Of a DNA stretch of 64,000 nucleotides, positions 16,991-24,770 are shown piece by piece. Source of the DNA: Hyphomicrobium sp. (GTDB lineage Bacteria > Pseudomonadota > Alphaproteobacteria > Rhizobiales > Hyphomicrobiaceae); contig JAIEMV010000004.1 of assembly GCA_019751875.1 (NCBI GenBank), positions 62,001 through 126,000 on the forward strand, given 5' to 3'. Every line of letters starts with the position of its first letter. The stretch's first letter is position 1. Below the pieces are notes generated by a model. That model had not been told where the DNA came from. It searched no databases and saw nothing but the letters and a program-made list of their open reading frames with translations. Both the position numbers and the translations under genes were made by a program.

Positions 16991-17129
16991 CCCCACTGCC
17001 CCCGCACGCAAACAAACGCCCACCCGATATGATCAGACTACGCCGCACACAAGGAGGTTGGCCAGCTGAAAATTAACTAAAGCCGTTCACGTCTCTTGGA
17101 GTGACCCAGCGCGCACGCGCTTCCCCACC

Positions 17130-17402
17130 GCTGTCATCCCGGCGAAGGCCGGGAGCCAGTCAACCCGCAGCGGTGTGAATCTGCGCGGCTGCGTCCAGAG
17201 CGTGGGCCGCTGATGCGAAAATCTTCTTGTTGAAGCGTGTCTGGGTCCCGGCCGGCTTCGCTGCGCTCGCGCGCCGGGATGACGGTGTTGGGTGGGGCCG
17301 TGCTGCGCGCGCGCACTTCCCCCTCTCCCCATTGTCTTCAATGGGGAGAGGGTTGGGGTGAGGGGCAGCTGCTTGCTCCGTGGGGATGCTGCCCCTCACC
17401 CA
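17130..17402. repeat. Cluster of REP-like palindromes
   Basis: Three kinds of inverted repeat sit together: a CATCCCGGCGAAGGCCGGGAG unit type at 17134-17155, a GGTCCCGGCCGG...GCCGGGATGAC unit at 17244-17284 ending in the reverse complement of that motif, and a CCCTCTCCCCATTG hairpin at 17321-17352 followed by the GGGTGAGGGGCAGC arm, which recurs inverted at 17388-17401. Such elements mark non-coding spacers in Hyphomicrobiales chromosomes. The surrounding 16991-17582 stretch has no convincing gene. Confidence 0.65.
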
Positions 17403-17582
17403 TGATGCTGCCCCTCACCCGCGGCCGTCGCCGGGGCAGGCCTAACCCTCTCCGTACGGCGCGCATCGCGCGCCTACGGGGAAAGGGGACGCGGTCTCGA
17501 ACGGCGATGCTCGATTTTTTTTCAGCGCACTTATCCCCGCCCTCTGTCGCTCCCGTACACTGCCCGCATCCCGGCTCCTTGA

Positions 17583-17827
17583 AGGGGGCGTTGCTTAAGA
17601 GGCGTCTTGTGACGTGGAGCCGGGTGCAGTGTCGCTGACGGAGGGTCGCATCCTCTCTCGGTGAGGCTCGGATCGGCCGCCTGCTGGAACGCAGGACGCG
17701 AAGAACGCGCTGAAACGTCGATCGTATGCCGGAAATCCTGCGCGGGGCGGTCCACGGGCCGCACCACTACCCACTCAGCGGCTCATGCGCCGCCCCGCCT
17801 CCTTCGCGTCAGGCAGACGCGCGAAGG
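17583..17827 (+). ncRNA. 245-nt dispersed structured element, copy 1
   Basis: This region aligns along its full 245 nt with 52361-52605. Conserved blocks include TTAAGAGGCGTCTTGTGACG, CTCGGTGAGGCTCGGA, CTGCTGGAACGCAGG and ATCCTGCGCGGGGCGGTCC. Predicted stems are GCGTC/GACGT; GAGG/CCTC (17641-17644 with 17652-17655), whose counterpart in copy 2 has a different sequence but still pairs; CCTGC/GCAGG; GCGGGGCGG/CCGCCCCGC (17742-17750 with 17790-17798); and a 3' hairpin CCTTCGCG/CGCGAAGG. It is followed by GGAGA and a short ORF at 17849. It could be a leader RNA, an independent RNA or a mobile structured element. Confidence 0.5.
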
Positions 17828-17848
17828 ATCACTGGAGAACCCCCGCTC

Positions 17849-18109
17849 ATGGCCGATGCTTCCCATTCGAAAAGTTGTAGCTCCCGTGCCGCTGGACGTG
17901 ACGCGGGAGGCGAGTCCGGCAGCGGCGCGCGCCGTCGGCTGGGCAAGCGCGTGGCGGCAGCGAAGGTCCGCGTCGCACACGACTACATCGACACGCTGAA
18001 CGCGGCGCGGCGGCGAAAACATCCCGACACGCAAGAGCGGCTCATCATCGAACTTCGCGCCGAGATCGCGGCGCTGAAGCGCGCGCTCTTTGATTTGCGC
18101 CATTCTTGA
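17849..18109 (+). CDS. Small basic hypothetical protein
   Basis: The 86-residue frame starts at ATG 17849, downstream of a GGAGA motif and 21 nt after the structured element. The first half is Ser, Gly and Arg-rich (SGARRRLGKRVAAAKVR). The second half can form a leucine-rich amphipathic helix (ERLIIELRAEIAALKRALFD). The short DNA- or RNA-binding look is suggestive only. No family was recognised. Confidence 0.45.
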   Translation: MADASHSKSCSSRAAGRDAGGESGSGARRRLGKRVAAAKVRVAHDYIDTLNAARRRKHPDTQERLIIELRAEIAALKRALFDLRHS

Positions 18110-18112
18110 TTG

Positions 18113-18311
18113 CGCCATCCGACTTCGCTGACGCGAAGCCGGCCGGATGGCGCGGTTTAGATCGCGCGAGCCGAAACCGCTGACGCGAAGCCGGCCGGAT
18201 GGCGCGGTTTAGATCGCGCCATCCGACTTCGCTGACGCGAGGCCGGCCGGATGGCGCGGTTTAGATCGCGCGAGCCGAAACCGCTGACGCGAAGCCGGCC
18301 GGATGGCGCGA
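18113..18311. repeat. Tandem array of 52-bp REP-like hairpin units
   Basis: Units at 18146-18197, 18198-18249 and 18250-18301, plus partial units at both ends, share GATGGCGCGGTTTAGATCGC and CTGACGCGA.GCCGGCCG. Two variants alternate (GAGCCGAAACCG and CATCCGACTTCG), giving a 104-bp higher-order period. The CGCCATCCG...CGGATGGCG stem equals the single hairpin at 46594-46632, so this is an amplified REP. Confidence 0.75.
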
Positions 18312-18373
18312 GTGTGTTGATTGGCCCATCCGGCCCCCCGCGCCATCCGGCCGGCGCGCCGCAGGCGTGTCGG

Positions 18374-18473
18374 ATGGCGCAATCATCATGCGTCGGAGGG
18401 CGCAATCATCATGCGTCGGAGGGCGCAATCATCATGCGTCGGATGGCGCAATCATCATGCGTCGGATGGCGCG
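18374..18473. repeat. 23-bp tandem repeat
   Basis: Four consecutive copies (18374, 18397, 18420, 18443) of a 23-bp unit beginning with ATGGCGC or AGGGCGC and ending ATCATCATGCGTCGG differ at one base. There are no spacers. The unit shares CGGATGGCGC with the 52-bp array just upstream, suggesting a second expansion from the same REP. Confidence 0.75.
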
Positions 18474-18484
18474 CCGGGGGTGAG

Positions 18485-19792
18485 TCAGCGCGCGGGTGCG
18501 GCTGCGTCGGGCAGCGGATCGTAGGAACCGACGGTCGAGGCGGCGATGGCGGCGTCGTTGAAGTCCGTGCGGTCTTCGGGCGGCGGTGCGGCGCGCAGGC
18601 TCATGCGCCAGAGGATGAAGCCGATCAGCACCATGTGCACCGCGCCGGTGAAGACGAACAGCATCGGCATCCCCATCACCTGGCGCACGAGTGAGGCGAG
18701 CAAGGGTCCGATGGCGGCGCCGATGCCGAAGACGAGCAGCAGGCCGGACGAGACTTCGACGAACTGGTCGGAGCGGGCGTTGTCGTTGGCGTGCGCGACG
18801 GCGAGCGGATAGAGCGGAAAGGCGCCTGCGCCGAACACCGCGCCGGCGAGCAGCATCGTGGTGCGATCGGCGTTGGGCAGGATCATCAGCGCGATCGCGG
18901 CACCCAGCGCGATCGACGCCGCGACGAGCATCACGAAGCGGCGGTCCAGGCGATCTGAAAATGTGCCGAGTGGCCACTGCGCGATGGCGCCGCCGATTAC
19001 CACCGCGCTCATGAAGAGGCCGATGCCGGCCGCGTCGAGGCGCGCGTTGGCCGCGAAGACCGGGCCGAGCGTCCAGAAAGCGCCGTTGGCAAGGCCGACC
19101 GCGAAGCAGCCCGCGGTGCCCACGGGCGAGATGCGCGCCAGTTCGATGAGGCGCGGGTGGACGCTGTCGACCATTTTCGGATGGGCGGCGACAGTGAACG
19201 CCACGGGCAGTGCTGCGAAGGAGACCAGAATGGATGCGACGGCAAAGAGTACGAATGATTCCGGATCAGCAAAGCCCAGCATGAGCTGCCCGAGAGTAAT
19301 CACCGTCAGGTTCACGATCGTATAGACTGAGAACACGGTGCCACGGACACGGTTGTCGGCGCGTTCGTTGATCCAGCTTTCGATGATGATGTAGAGCAGC
19401 GCGAAGCAGTAGCCGGTGATGATGCGCAGGAGCCACCAGATCACGGGTTCGACGATCATCGGATGCAGCAGCGCGATGCCGGACGCGACCGACGTCATCG
19501 CAAGGTAGGTGCGGATGTGTCCGACGCGGCGCACGAGCGCGGGCCCGTGCAGGCAACCTGCCGTGAAGCCGAAGAAGTAGGCGGTGCCGAGCAGGCCCAG
19601 TTCGAAGGCGCGGAAGTTTTCGAGGTTGGCGCGTACGGGGATCAGCGTGCCTTGGAGGCCGTTGCCCATCAGAAGCAGCGCGACGCTGAAGAGGAGGGCC
19701 GCGACGGGCGCGAGCGATGCAGCGAGCGTCAGCGGGGCATCATCGGCCGCGAGTGACGAAGCGGCGTGCGTGGCATTTCGATTCTGTTGCAA
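18485..19792 (-). CDS. MFS transporter
   Basis: This 435-residue inner-membrane protein has 12 predicted helices and the MFS signature loops 'GPALVRRVGHIRT' between helices 2 and 3 and 'GTFSDRLDRR' between 8 and 9. The sequence 'CFALLYIIIESWINERADNRVRG' is typical of YcaD-like carriers. The substrate is unknown. The frame opens at TTG 19792; the first ATG lies only at residue 42, inside the first helix, so TTG is preferred. The gene runs directly up to the repeat arrays. Confidence 0.85.
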   Translation of the reverse strand: MQQNRNATHAASSLAADDAPLTLAASLAPVAALLFSVALLLMGNGLQGTLIPVRANLENFRAFELGLLGTAYFFGFTAGCLHGPALVRRVGHIRTYLAMTSVASGIALLHPMIVEPVIWWLLRIITGYCFALLYIIIESWINERADNRVRGTVFSVYTIVNLTVITLGQLMLGFADPESFVLFAVASILVSFAALPVAFTVAAHPKMVDSVHPRLIELARISPVGTAGCFAVGLANGAFWTLGPVFAANARLDAAGIGLFMSAVVIGGAIAQWPLGTFSDRLDRRFVMLVAASIALGAAIALMILPNADRTTMLLAGAVFGAGAFPLYPLAVAHANDNARSDQFVEVSSGLLLVFGIGAAIGPLLASLVRQVMGMPMLFVFTGAVHMVLIGFILWRMSLRAAPPPEDRTDFNDAAIAASTVGSYDPLPDAAAPAR

Positions 19793-19833
19793 CGGCTGCT
19801 CAGTTATCCCCGGAGTGGCAATTCGAGATCATC

Positions 19834-20220
19834 TCAATCGAAGTCACGCCTGTTCAACGTGGCGAGTGCCGCTCCCGTTCCGTCTTGCAGCTTGAGTGTC
19901 TTGTGTGTTGCCTCTGCCGCTTTCGTTGCCTCCAGAAGTTGCAGGATTGTTCGCTCGATTTCCAGTTGCTCGGGCGAGCACGCCATGCGGGTGCTCGCGA
20001 GAGGACCGAACGAGAGTTTGCCTTCGGCGTAGGTGTACGAGCCGCGAAAGCGGTTGCAGCCGGAGAAACCCGAAACGTCGTTTTCAGCGAATTGAATGTA
20101 TGTGTCGCGGCCCTGCTCGAAGCCCCATTCAGAGCCTGCCAGGGACGACAGGCGGTCGGCGGCGGAAGCGCCCGTTATCGCCAAAGCCGCGGCCAAGATA
20201 AAAAGGATCGACTGGCGCAT
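19834..20220 (-). CDS. META domain secreted protein (HslJ-like)
   Basis: The 128-residue protein has a signal peptide (cleavage near ASAAD) and a META domain with 'LAGSEWGFE', 'FSGCNRFRGSYTYAEGKLSFGPLASTRMAC' and a central 'IERTILQLLEATK' helix. Two conserved Cys residues (in GCNRF and MACS) may form a disulfide. HslJ-type META proteins are linked to envelope stress and novobiocin tolerance in E. coli. ATG 20220 is the only sensible start. It is a single-gene transcript between the MFS and DUF2189 genes. Confidence 0.82.
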   Translation of the reverse strand: MRQSILFILAAALAITGASAADRLSSLAGSEWGFEQGRDTYIQFAENDVSGFSGCNRFRGSYTYAEGKLSFGPLASTRMACSPEQLEIERTILQLLEATKAAEATHKTLKLQDGTGAALATLNRRDFD

Positions 20221-20324
20221 GATTTATCCTCGGTCCGTGTGCTGCGGCTATCGTGACGCATGAATGCAGCCGGCAAAGTAGGCGTGAATTGGCCGTCCTT
20301 GCCGGATTCCCTCCGACTGCCGGC

Positions 20325-20362
20325 AAAAAGAATGCCCCGGTTCGCGGGAGACGACCGGGGCA
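20325..20362 (-). terminator. Terminator of the DUF2189 gene
   Basis: TGCCCCGGT pairs with ACCGGGGCA (20333-20341 with 20354-20362). Read on the minus strand it runs into TTCTTTTTG, 58 nt beyond the DUF2189 stop. Confidence 0.65.
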
Positions 20363-20419
20363 GTCACTATGAAGGACCTGAATGCATGCACTGCTACACC
20401 AGAACGCAGCTCTCGAGGT

Positions 20420-21271
20420 TCAGCCCCCGACGAGGCGGCCCGGGATGAGAGTGGCCGAGGAGGTGACGGCCGGTGTTTCAACCGGCGGAGCGGCGTATGC
20501 GGTACGGACCGGTTCCACCGACAAGCGATAAAGGTGCCATGTGGAGTGGCCGATGATCGGAAGAAGGATCAAGAGCCCCAAAAAGGCCGTCATGACGGAG
20601 AGAGCAACAATGAAGCCTATGAAAACAGCCCAGGCCAGCATGGTAATGGGATTTTTCTCCACGAGGCGGACGCTCGTCACCATCGCGGTGATGAAATCCG
20701 TATCGCGATGGTAGAGCATCGGAAAGGAAATCACGGTGATCGCAAACACCGCGAAGCCGATCGCGGCTCCGGCGAGATTGCCAATGATGAGGAAGACCAA
20801 GCCGGAGGGGCTGTCGAGGATCTTCGAGAGGTAATCGGTGTCGAAGGTATTGATCCCGCCGAATGCGAATGTGAGCACAGCTGCAATTTCCAGCCACAGG
20901 ATCAGTGCGAGGAAGGTGACGAGCGCCATCCAGCCGAGATCGCGACGATGGCGTTCACGGTTGAGCCCTTGGATTACGGCGGCACTCGTGACCGTTTCGC
21001 CCCGCTCTCGCAGGTCGCTCACGGCGTAGAACGCAGCCGCGGCGAACGGCGCGACAAGGGCAAAGCCCATCGCGACCGGATAGATGAGGAACGGGAGTCC
21101 GAGTTCGGCCAGCGCAAAGAACAGCGCCCAACCCGCGACCGCGAAGGCCGAGCCGATGGCGAGGCCGTAACCGGGATGAGCGCGGAAATCGGCAATGCCA
21201 GCGACCACTGCTTCGTTGAGGTCGTCCAGGGTGACCGTTCGAACGTCCGGCCAATCATTCACCGAAGCCAT
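20420..21271 (-). CDS. DUF2189 integral membrane protein
   Basis: This 283-residue protein has six predicted transmembrane helices. The family marks are the N-terminal 'DDLNEAVVAGIADFRAHPGYGL', 'PFAAAAFYAVSDLRERGE', and the central 'FPMLYHRDTDFITAMVTSVRLV'. DUF2189 proteins are uncharacterised inner-membrane proteins, sometimes annotated as cytochrome oxidase-associated; nothing nearby supports a specific role. ATG 21271 lies close to a short GAGCG purine run. The coding sequence ends before a clear terminator. Confidence 0.85.
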   Translation of the reverse strand: MASVNDWPDVRTVTLDDLNEAVVAGIADFRAHPGYGLAIGSAFAVAGWALFFALAELGLPFLIYPVAMGFALVAPFAAAAFYAVSDLRERGETVTSAAVIQGLNRERHRRDLGWMALVTFLALILWLEIAAVLTFAFGGINTFDTDYLSKILDSPSGLVFLIIGNLAGAAIGFAVFAITVISFPMLYHRDTDFITAMVTSVRLVEKNPITMLAWAVFIGFIVALSVMTAFLGLLILLPIIGHSTWHLYRLSVEPVRTAYAAPPVETPAVTSSATLIPGRLVGG

Positions 21272-21437
21272 ATGTCGCGCTCCCTACAGCCCGTGGCGCC
21301 CGGTCGCAGTAATATTGCGGTGCGACATCCAAGCGCAGCTATCCTAGGGGAAGATTGAGCGCAGTCAAATGCTGAACGCGGTCATACACTGCGAAACCAG
21401 CTATCCCGCCACCAGAAAAGGGAAAAAATCCTGCTGC

Positions 21438-22199
21438 TCAGCGTGCGGTATTGCCACCGTCAACAGGCAGGCACGCTCCCGTGATGAAAGACGAGTCGTC
21501 GGACAGCAAGAAAGCGACTGCAGCGGCGACGTCGGCCGGCGTGCCGACCCGGCCCAATGGGAGACCGTCGGCCAATTTCGCGAGCGCCTGTTGCCGTTCG
21601 GCGGGATCGGTTCCCATCGCGAGCATTGCGGTATCGGTATCACCCGGACACACGGCGTTGACGCGGATGCCATCCCGGGCATGATCGAGCGCCATGGAGC
21701 GGGTCAATTGCACCACTGCGCCGTTGCTGGCGGCATAGGCCACTGCATTCTCCGCGCCGACGAGTCCCCAATCGGAGGCGACGTTGACGATGGCGCCGAC
21801 GCTGCTCTGACGCTTCATCTGCCGCACCGCAGCGCGTGCATGACGAAAGACGGCCGTGGCATTCGTGGCCATCACGCGGTCCCAGTCGTCATCACTGCAG
21901 GTCAAAGCATCTCCGCGAACCAGGATCCCGGCATTGTTGACGAGACCGTCGAGGCGACCAAAGTGTGCAACTGCGGCATCGACGGCGCCTTCGCCACTTC
22001 GGACGTCGGTGACATCCGATAAATGGAAATGCACGCTCCCACCGGCCTTCGCGATGTCTTCGCAGACCTGGGCACCGCGTTCTGCGTTTCGTCCCGTGAT
22101 GAGAACATGTGCACCGCGCAACGCGCATGTCTTCGCAATTGCGGAACCGATACCGGCGGTCGCGCCGGTTATCAGAATGACTTTACTCGTCAGCGTCAT
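21438..22199 (-). CDS. SDR-family oxidoreductase
   Basis: This 253-residue classical short-chain dehydrogenase has the cofactor motif TGATAGIGSAIA near residue 12, NNAGILV near 90, catalytic Ser in 'VNVASDWGLVG' and the YxxxK motif in 'AYAASNGAVV', where Asn replaces the usual Lys. Other segments ('MALDHARDGIRVNAVCPGDTDT', 'FITGACLPVDGG') are canonical. The Lys-to-Asn change may lower or alter activity. The Arg in 'TGRNAERG' suggests NADP(H) preference. It is a single gene; the substrate is unknown. Confidence 0.85.
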   Translation of the reverse strand: MTLTSKVILITGATAGIGSAIAKTCALRGAHVLITGRNAERGAQVCEDIAKAGGSVHFHLSDVTDVRSGEGAVDAAVAHFGRLDGLVNNAGILVRGDALTCSDDDWDRVMATNATAVFRHARAAVRQMKRQSSVGAIVNVASDWGLVGAENAVAYAASNGAVVQLTRSMALDHARDGIRVNAVCPGDTDTAMLAMGTDPAERQQALAKLADGLPLGRVGTPADVAAAVAFLLSDDSSFITGACLPVDGGNTAR

Positions 22200-22344
22200 A
22201 ACTCCAATGCTCTCGCGTTATCACGTTTTAGGGCAAACACTTAGGGAAACAAATGCCGCGTTTCCCCTTGCAACCAAACCCTAGCCTAACTAGTTCATCA
22301 GTCACACGGGGACGTGCATAAACGAGCAACTCGAGGAGATGGGC

Positions 22345-22683
22345 ATGAAGGTCAAACTCGCCCTTGCGGCTGCGGCCATGATGGGCGCATTCGCTGTTTC
22401 AGTTCCGTTGCAAGCTGCGCCATTGGCTGGCGCAGGCACAGCCACGGCAGCTGCTAAGACCGACGCGAAGCCGATGGAGCAGGTTCACCGGCGCTATTAC
22501 CGCGGGAGACACTGGCGCGGTCGCCATTGGCGTCATCGCGGTTGGCGGCATCGGCATTGGCGGCGTGGCGGATTCTACCGCCCCTACTATTATGGATACG
22601 GCCCAGGCTTCTATCGCGGCGGCTGGGGTTATGGTGGCTGGGGATGGCGTAGACCGGGCGTTTATCTCGGCTTCGGCTTCTAG
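22345..22683 (+). CDS. Small secreted Arg/His/Gly/Tyr-rich protein
   Basis: The 112-residue protein has a signal peptide (cleavage near LQAAP) followed by a segment of repeated R-H-W motifs (RGRHWRGRHWRHRGWRHRHW) and a Gly/Tyr-rich tail. ATG 22345 is preferred because GAGGAG lies six nt upstream, whereas the ATG at 22339 abuts it. Such basic, aromatic exported proteins are common in Hyphomicrobiales and may bind surfaces, metals or nucleic acid. A strong terminator follows. Confidence 0.72.
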   Translation: MKVKLALAAAAMMGAFAVSVPLQAAPLAGAGTATAAAKTDAKPMEQVHRRYYRGRHWRGRHWRHRGWRHRHWRRGGFYRPYYYGYGPGFYRGGWGYGGWGWRRPGVYLGFGF

Positions 22684-22703
22684 GCTGCAGATCGCATAAG
22701 CTA

Positions 22704-22741
22704 ACGGGCCGGGAGATATCGTCTCCCGGCCCGTCCATTTT
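22704..22741 (+). terminator. Rho-independent terminator
   Basis: A 13-bp perfect stem (22704-22716 with 22722-22734) with a TATCG loop is followed by CCATTTTTC. Confidence 0.8.
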
Positions 22742-22764
22742 TCGCAGCTCGTAGCGCTAGAACA

Positions 22765-23292
22765 TTATTTCTTATCCGCTGCCGTGTTATTCGCCTTTAT
22801 ACTGTCCATGCCGGCTTTGAAGATCCCGTCAATAACCTTGCGGGCTTCCTTATCTTCGGCGCCGTTGGCATCGTACGTCGCGGACCACAGCACGTTGATT
22901 TCGTCGAGATCGTCATCGTCAGGGGCTACCGAGAACATCGCGGTGTAGTTTTTGACCGGCAGGGGGCTCTCCGTAATCTCGTACTTGTAGCTGGTGGTCC
23001 CCTTCTCCAGGAGTTTCTCCTTGATTACCCCGCCATCTTTGAGCGTCAGCGTGCGAAATTCGGTGTCGCCGTCCTTCGATTCTTCACACTTCGCAATGGC
23101 TGGGTGCCACTCAGCGATGGCGCACCAGCCGCCGATCTTGGCCCAGAGCGCCGTGCGCTCGGCTTCTGCCTTCGCCTCTTCGACGTTAACTTCCAGCTTC
23201 TTTGCCGAAACCAGCGAAGCCGCCAAAGATGACTCCAAGCCCAGTGCGACACCTGCGCCTGCAATGATCGCGGTTGCGAGTCCGTGCTTCAT
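22765..23292 (-). CDS. Exported SRPBCC-family protein
   Basis: This 175-residue protein has a hydrophobic N-terminal signal or anchor (residues 5-25) and an SRPBCC (polyketide cyclase/START-like) fold: 'KIGGWCAIAEWHPAIAKCEES' forms the helix-grip start, 'RTLTLKDGGVIKEKLLEKG' and 'YKYEITESPLPVKNYTAMFSV' are the central strands and the C-terminal long helix is 'EDKEARKVIDGIFKAGMDSI'. The ligand is unknown. It is convergent with the Arg/His-rich protein gene. Confidence 0.8.
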   Translation of the reverse strand: MKHGLATAIIAGAGVALGLESSLAASLVSAKKLEVNVEEAKAEAERTALWAKIGGWCAIAEWHPAIAKCEESKDGDTEFRTLTLKDGGVIKEKLLEKGTTSYKYEITESPLPVKNYTAMFSVAPDDDDLDEINVLWSATYDANGAEDKEARKVIDGIFKAGMDSIKANNTAADKK

Positions 23293-23406
23293 GTTTCACT
23301 CCCAAGGGGCTGCTCGCGGCAGCGGTTCGGCCGGTTCTGAGCGGCGCATGTAACTGTGTAACATTTGAGGCCGGAGCGCGGCAAGCCCGGCCAGGAGATC
23401 TCATCC

Positions 23407-23871
23407 ATGTCCGGCACGCGCCTCGCGATCCGCAGCGACATCCCAAGACTGGCCGAGTTGCTGGGGGAATTGTTTTCACAAGAACGCGAGTTTGCTCCAG
23501 ACCGGACCGCGCAAACGCGCGGTCTTGCGCTTTTGTTTGATCGTGGGGATAGCGCACGGATCGTCGTGGCCGAGGCGGCAGGCGACGTGGTTGGCATGGG
23601 CGTGCTGCACTATTCGGTGTCGACGTATCTGGGCGCCAAGGTCGCGATGCTCGAAGATGTGATCGTGGCCGACAGCCTGCGCGGCAAAGGTGTGGGCAAG
23701 CGGCTGATGGCCGCGATCATCGCGCAAGCTCGGTTCGACGGCGCGCAGCGTCTCACGTTGTTGACCGACAACGACAACCTGTCGGCCCGTCATTTCTACG
23801 AAAGTTTCGGCTTCACCCGGTCAACGATGCTTCCATACCGGCTCATGCTGCCAACGACGTTGACGGTCTAG
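23407..23871 (+). CDS. GNAT-family N-acetyltransferase
   Basis: The 154-residue enzyme fits the GNAT fold: 'LAIRSDIPRLAELLGELF' strand and helix 1, 'VAMLEDVIVADSLRGKGVGKRLM' with the acetyl-CoA pyrophosphate-binding loop R-G-K-G-V-G, and 'TDNDNLSARHFYESFGFTRS' as motif B. ATG 23407 follows GGAGATC; an upstream in-frame start has no ribosome site. The acceptor substrate is unknown. Its stop overlaps the convergent small membrane gene by 4 nt. Confidence 0.88.
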   Translation: MSGTRLAIRSDIPRLAELLGELFSQEREFAPDRTAQTRGLALLFDRGDSARIVVAEAAGDVVGMGVLHYSVSTYLGAKVAMLEDVIVADSLRGKGVGKRLMAAIIAQARFDGAQRLTLLTDNDNLSARHFYESFGFTRSTMLPYRLMLPTTLTV

Positions 23872-24146
23872 CGCAGCGGGCCGGCGTCCTTGTCGTCATT
23901 GGGATCGCGCATGTCGCAAAGGCCATCGTAAGGCATCGTCATGACCGCGACGCCCATGGCCACGCTGCCAAAGGTCAGAGCATTGAAAGCATAGAGTAGC
24001 AATATCGCGACGAAGGGTTCCCTGGTTTCGATCAGCAGCCCCTTCAAGCCGGCAAGGTCGCTCATGATCATTACCGACGCGATGATGACGCCAATCGCGA
24101 CGCCGATCCCCATATGGAGTCCTAGGAAGCGGATCAGGTGAGGCAT
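23868..24146 (-). CDS. Small two-helix membrane protein
   Basis: The 92-residue protein has two predicted transmembrane helices (about 11-30, 'GVAIGVIIASVMIM', and 46-70, 'FVAILLLYAFNALTFGSVAMGVAV') and a short acidic C-terminus. ATG 24146 starts at 'MPHLIRFLGLHMG', whose length and context fit a recurring alphaproteobacterial hypothetical family. No function is assigned. Confidence 0.65.
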   Translation of the reverse strand: MPHLIRFLGLHMGIGVAIGVIIASVMIMSDLAGLKGLLIETREPFVAILLLYAFNALTFGSVAMGVAVMTMPYDGLCDMRDPNDDKDAGPLR

Positions 24147-24323
24147 GCGGCTAACGTACACGCGAGCAGGTCTCCCGCCCGCCGTCGTCCGTTCCGTCGA
24201 AGGACCGTTCTGCATGGGTCATCCCCGATAGCTTCATTCAAAGGCGTAGTCCGAAAGTCCTTCGCATGGCAATGTGCCGCCGGTCGCAGGTGACTTCACA
24301 CAACATCACAACAGCAAGCCGTC

Positions 24324-24767
24324 ATGATCTCCGACCTGATCCGCGCTGCCGGTCTCACGACAATCCTGATGGTTACGGCCTGTTCCGGTTCGACCGTGCC
24401 ACAACCCATTGCGGACGCAGATGTTCCAACGAAAGACGCGGCGACACGGACCACTCCTGTCGTTGCCGGCCGGCCGGCGCGGGTTTTCGTATTCGCTGGA
24501 TGGGATGAGGCCTGTACGGCGCTTGCCGCGCCGCAAGTGATGGTGACGAACCCGCCGTCGCAGGGCGAGATCACATTTCGGCCGGGTCAACAGACGACGA
24601 TCGCAGCTTCGGCCGGTGGCACTTGTGCTGGGCGCACGGTTGCGGGAACGGGCGTCTACTACACCGCCCGAGCGGGAGCCGCGGGAACAGACCGCTTCGC
24701 GGTCGAGGCGCGGCTTGCATCGGGTGAAACGAACCGGCGCGTGTTTGAAGTCACGATCGCGGACTAG
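24324..24767 (+). CDS. Putative lipoprotein
   Basis: The 147-residue protein has an N-terminal signal with a lipobox-like VTACS, so Cys20 would be lipidated. The mature part is beta-rich with an Ig-like pattern ('GEITFRPGQQTTIAASAGGTC', 'GTGVYYTARAGAAGTDRFAVEAR'), and two Cys residues may pair. Its stop lies 3 nt from the convergent phoD stop. No family was recognised. Confidence 0.6.
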   Translation: MISDLIRAAGLTTILMVTACSGSTVPQPIADADVPTKDAATRTTPVVAGRPARVFVFAGWDEACTALAAPQVMVTNPPSQGEITFRPGQQTTIAASAGGTCAGRTVAGTGVYYTARAGAAGTDRFAVEARLASGETNRRVFEVTIAD

Positions 24768-24770
24768 CGG

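Noticed and set aside
18374-18473. CRISPR-like array
   Set aside because: The 23-bp units are directly joined with no unique spacers, and no cas gene is in the window.
18251-18694. Protein-coding frame across the 52-bp and 23-bp arrays
   Set aside because: Its sequence is made of the repeats themselves and runs into the MFS gene from the other strand.
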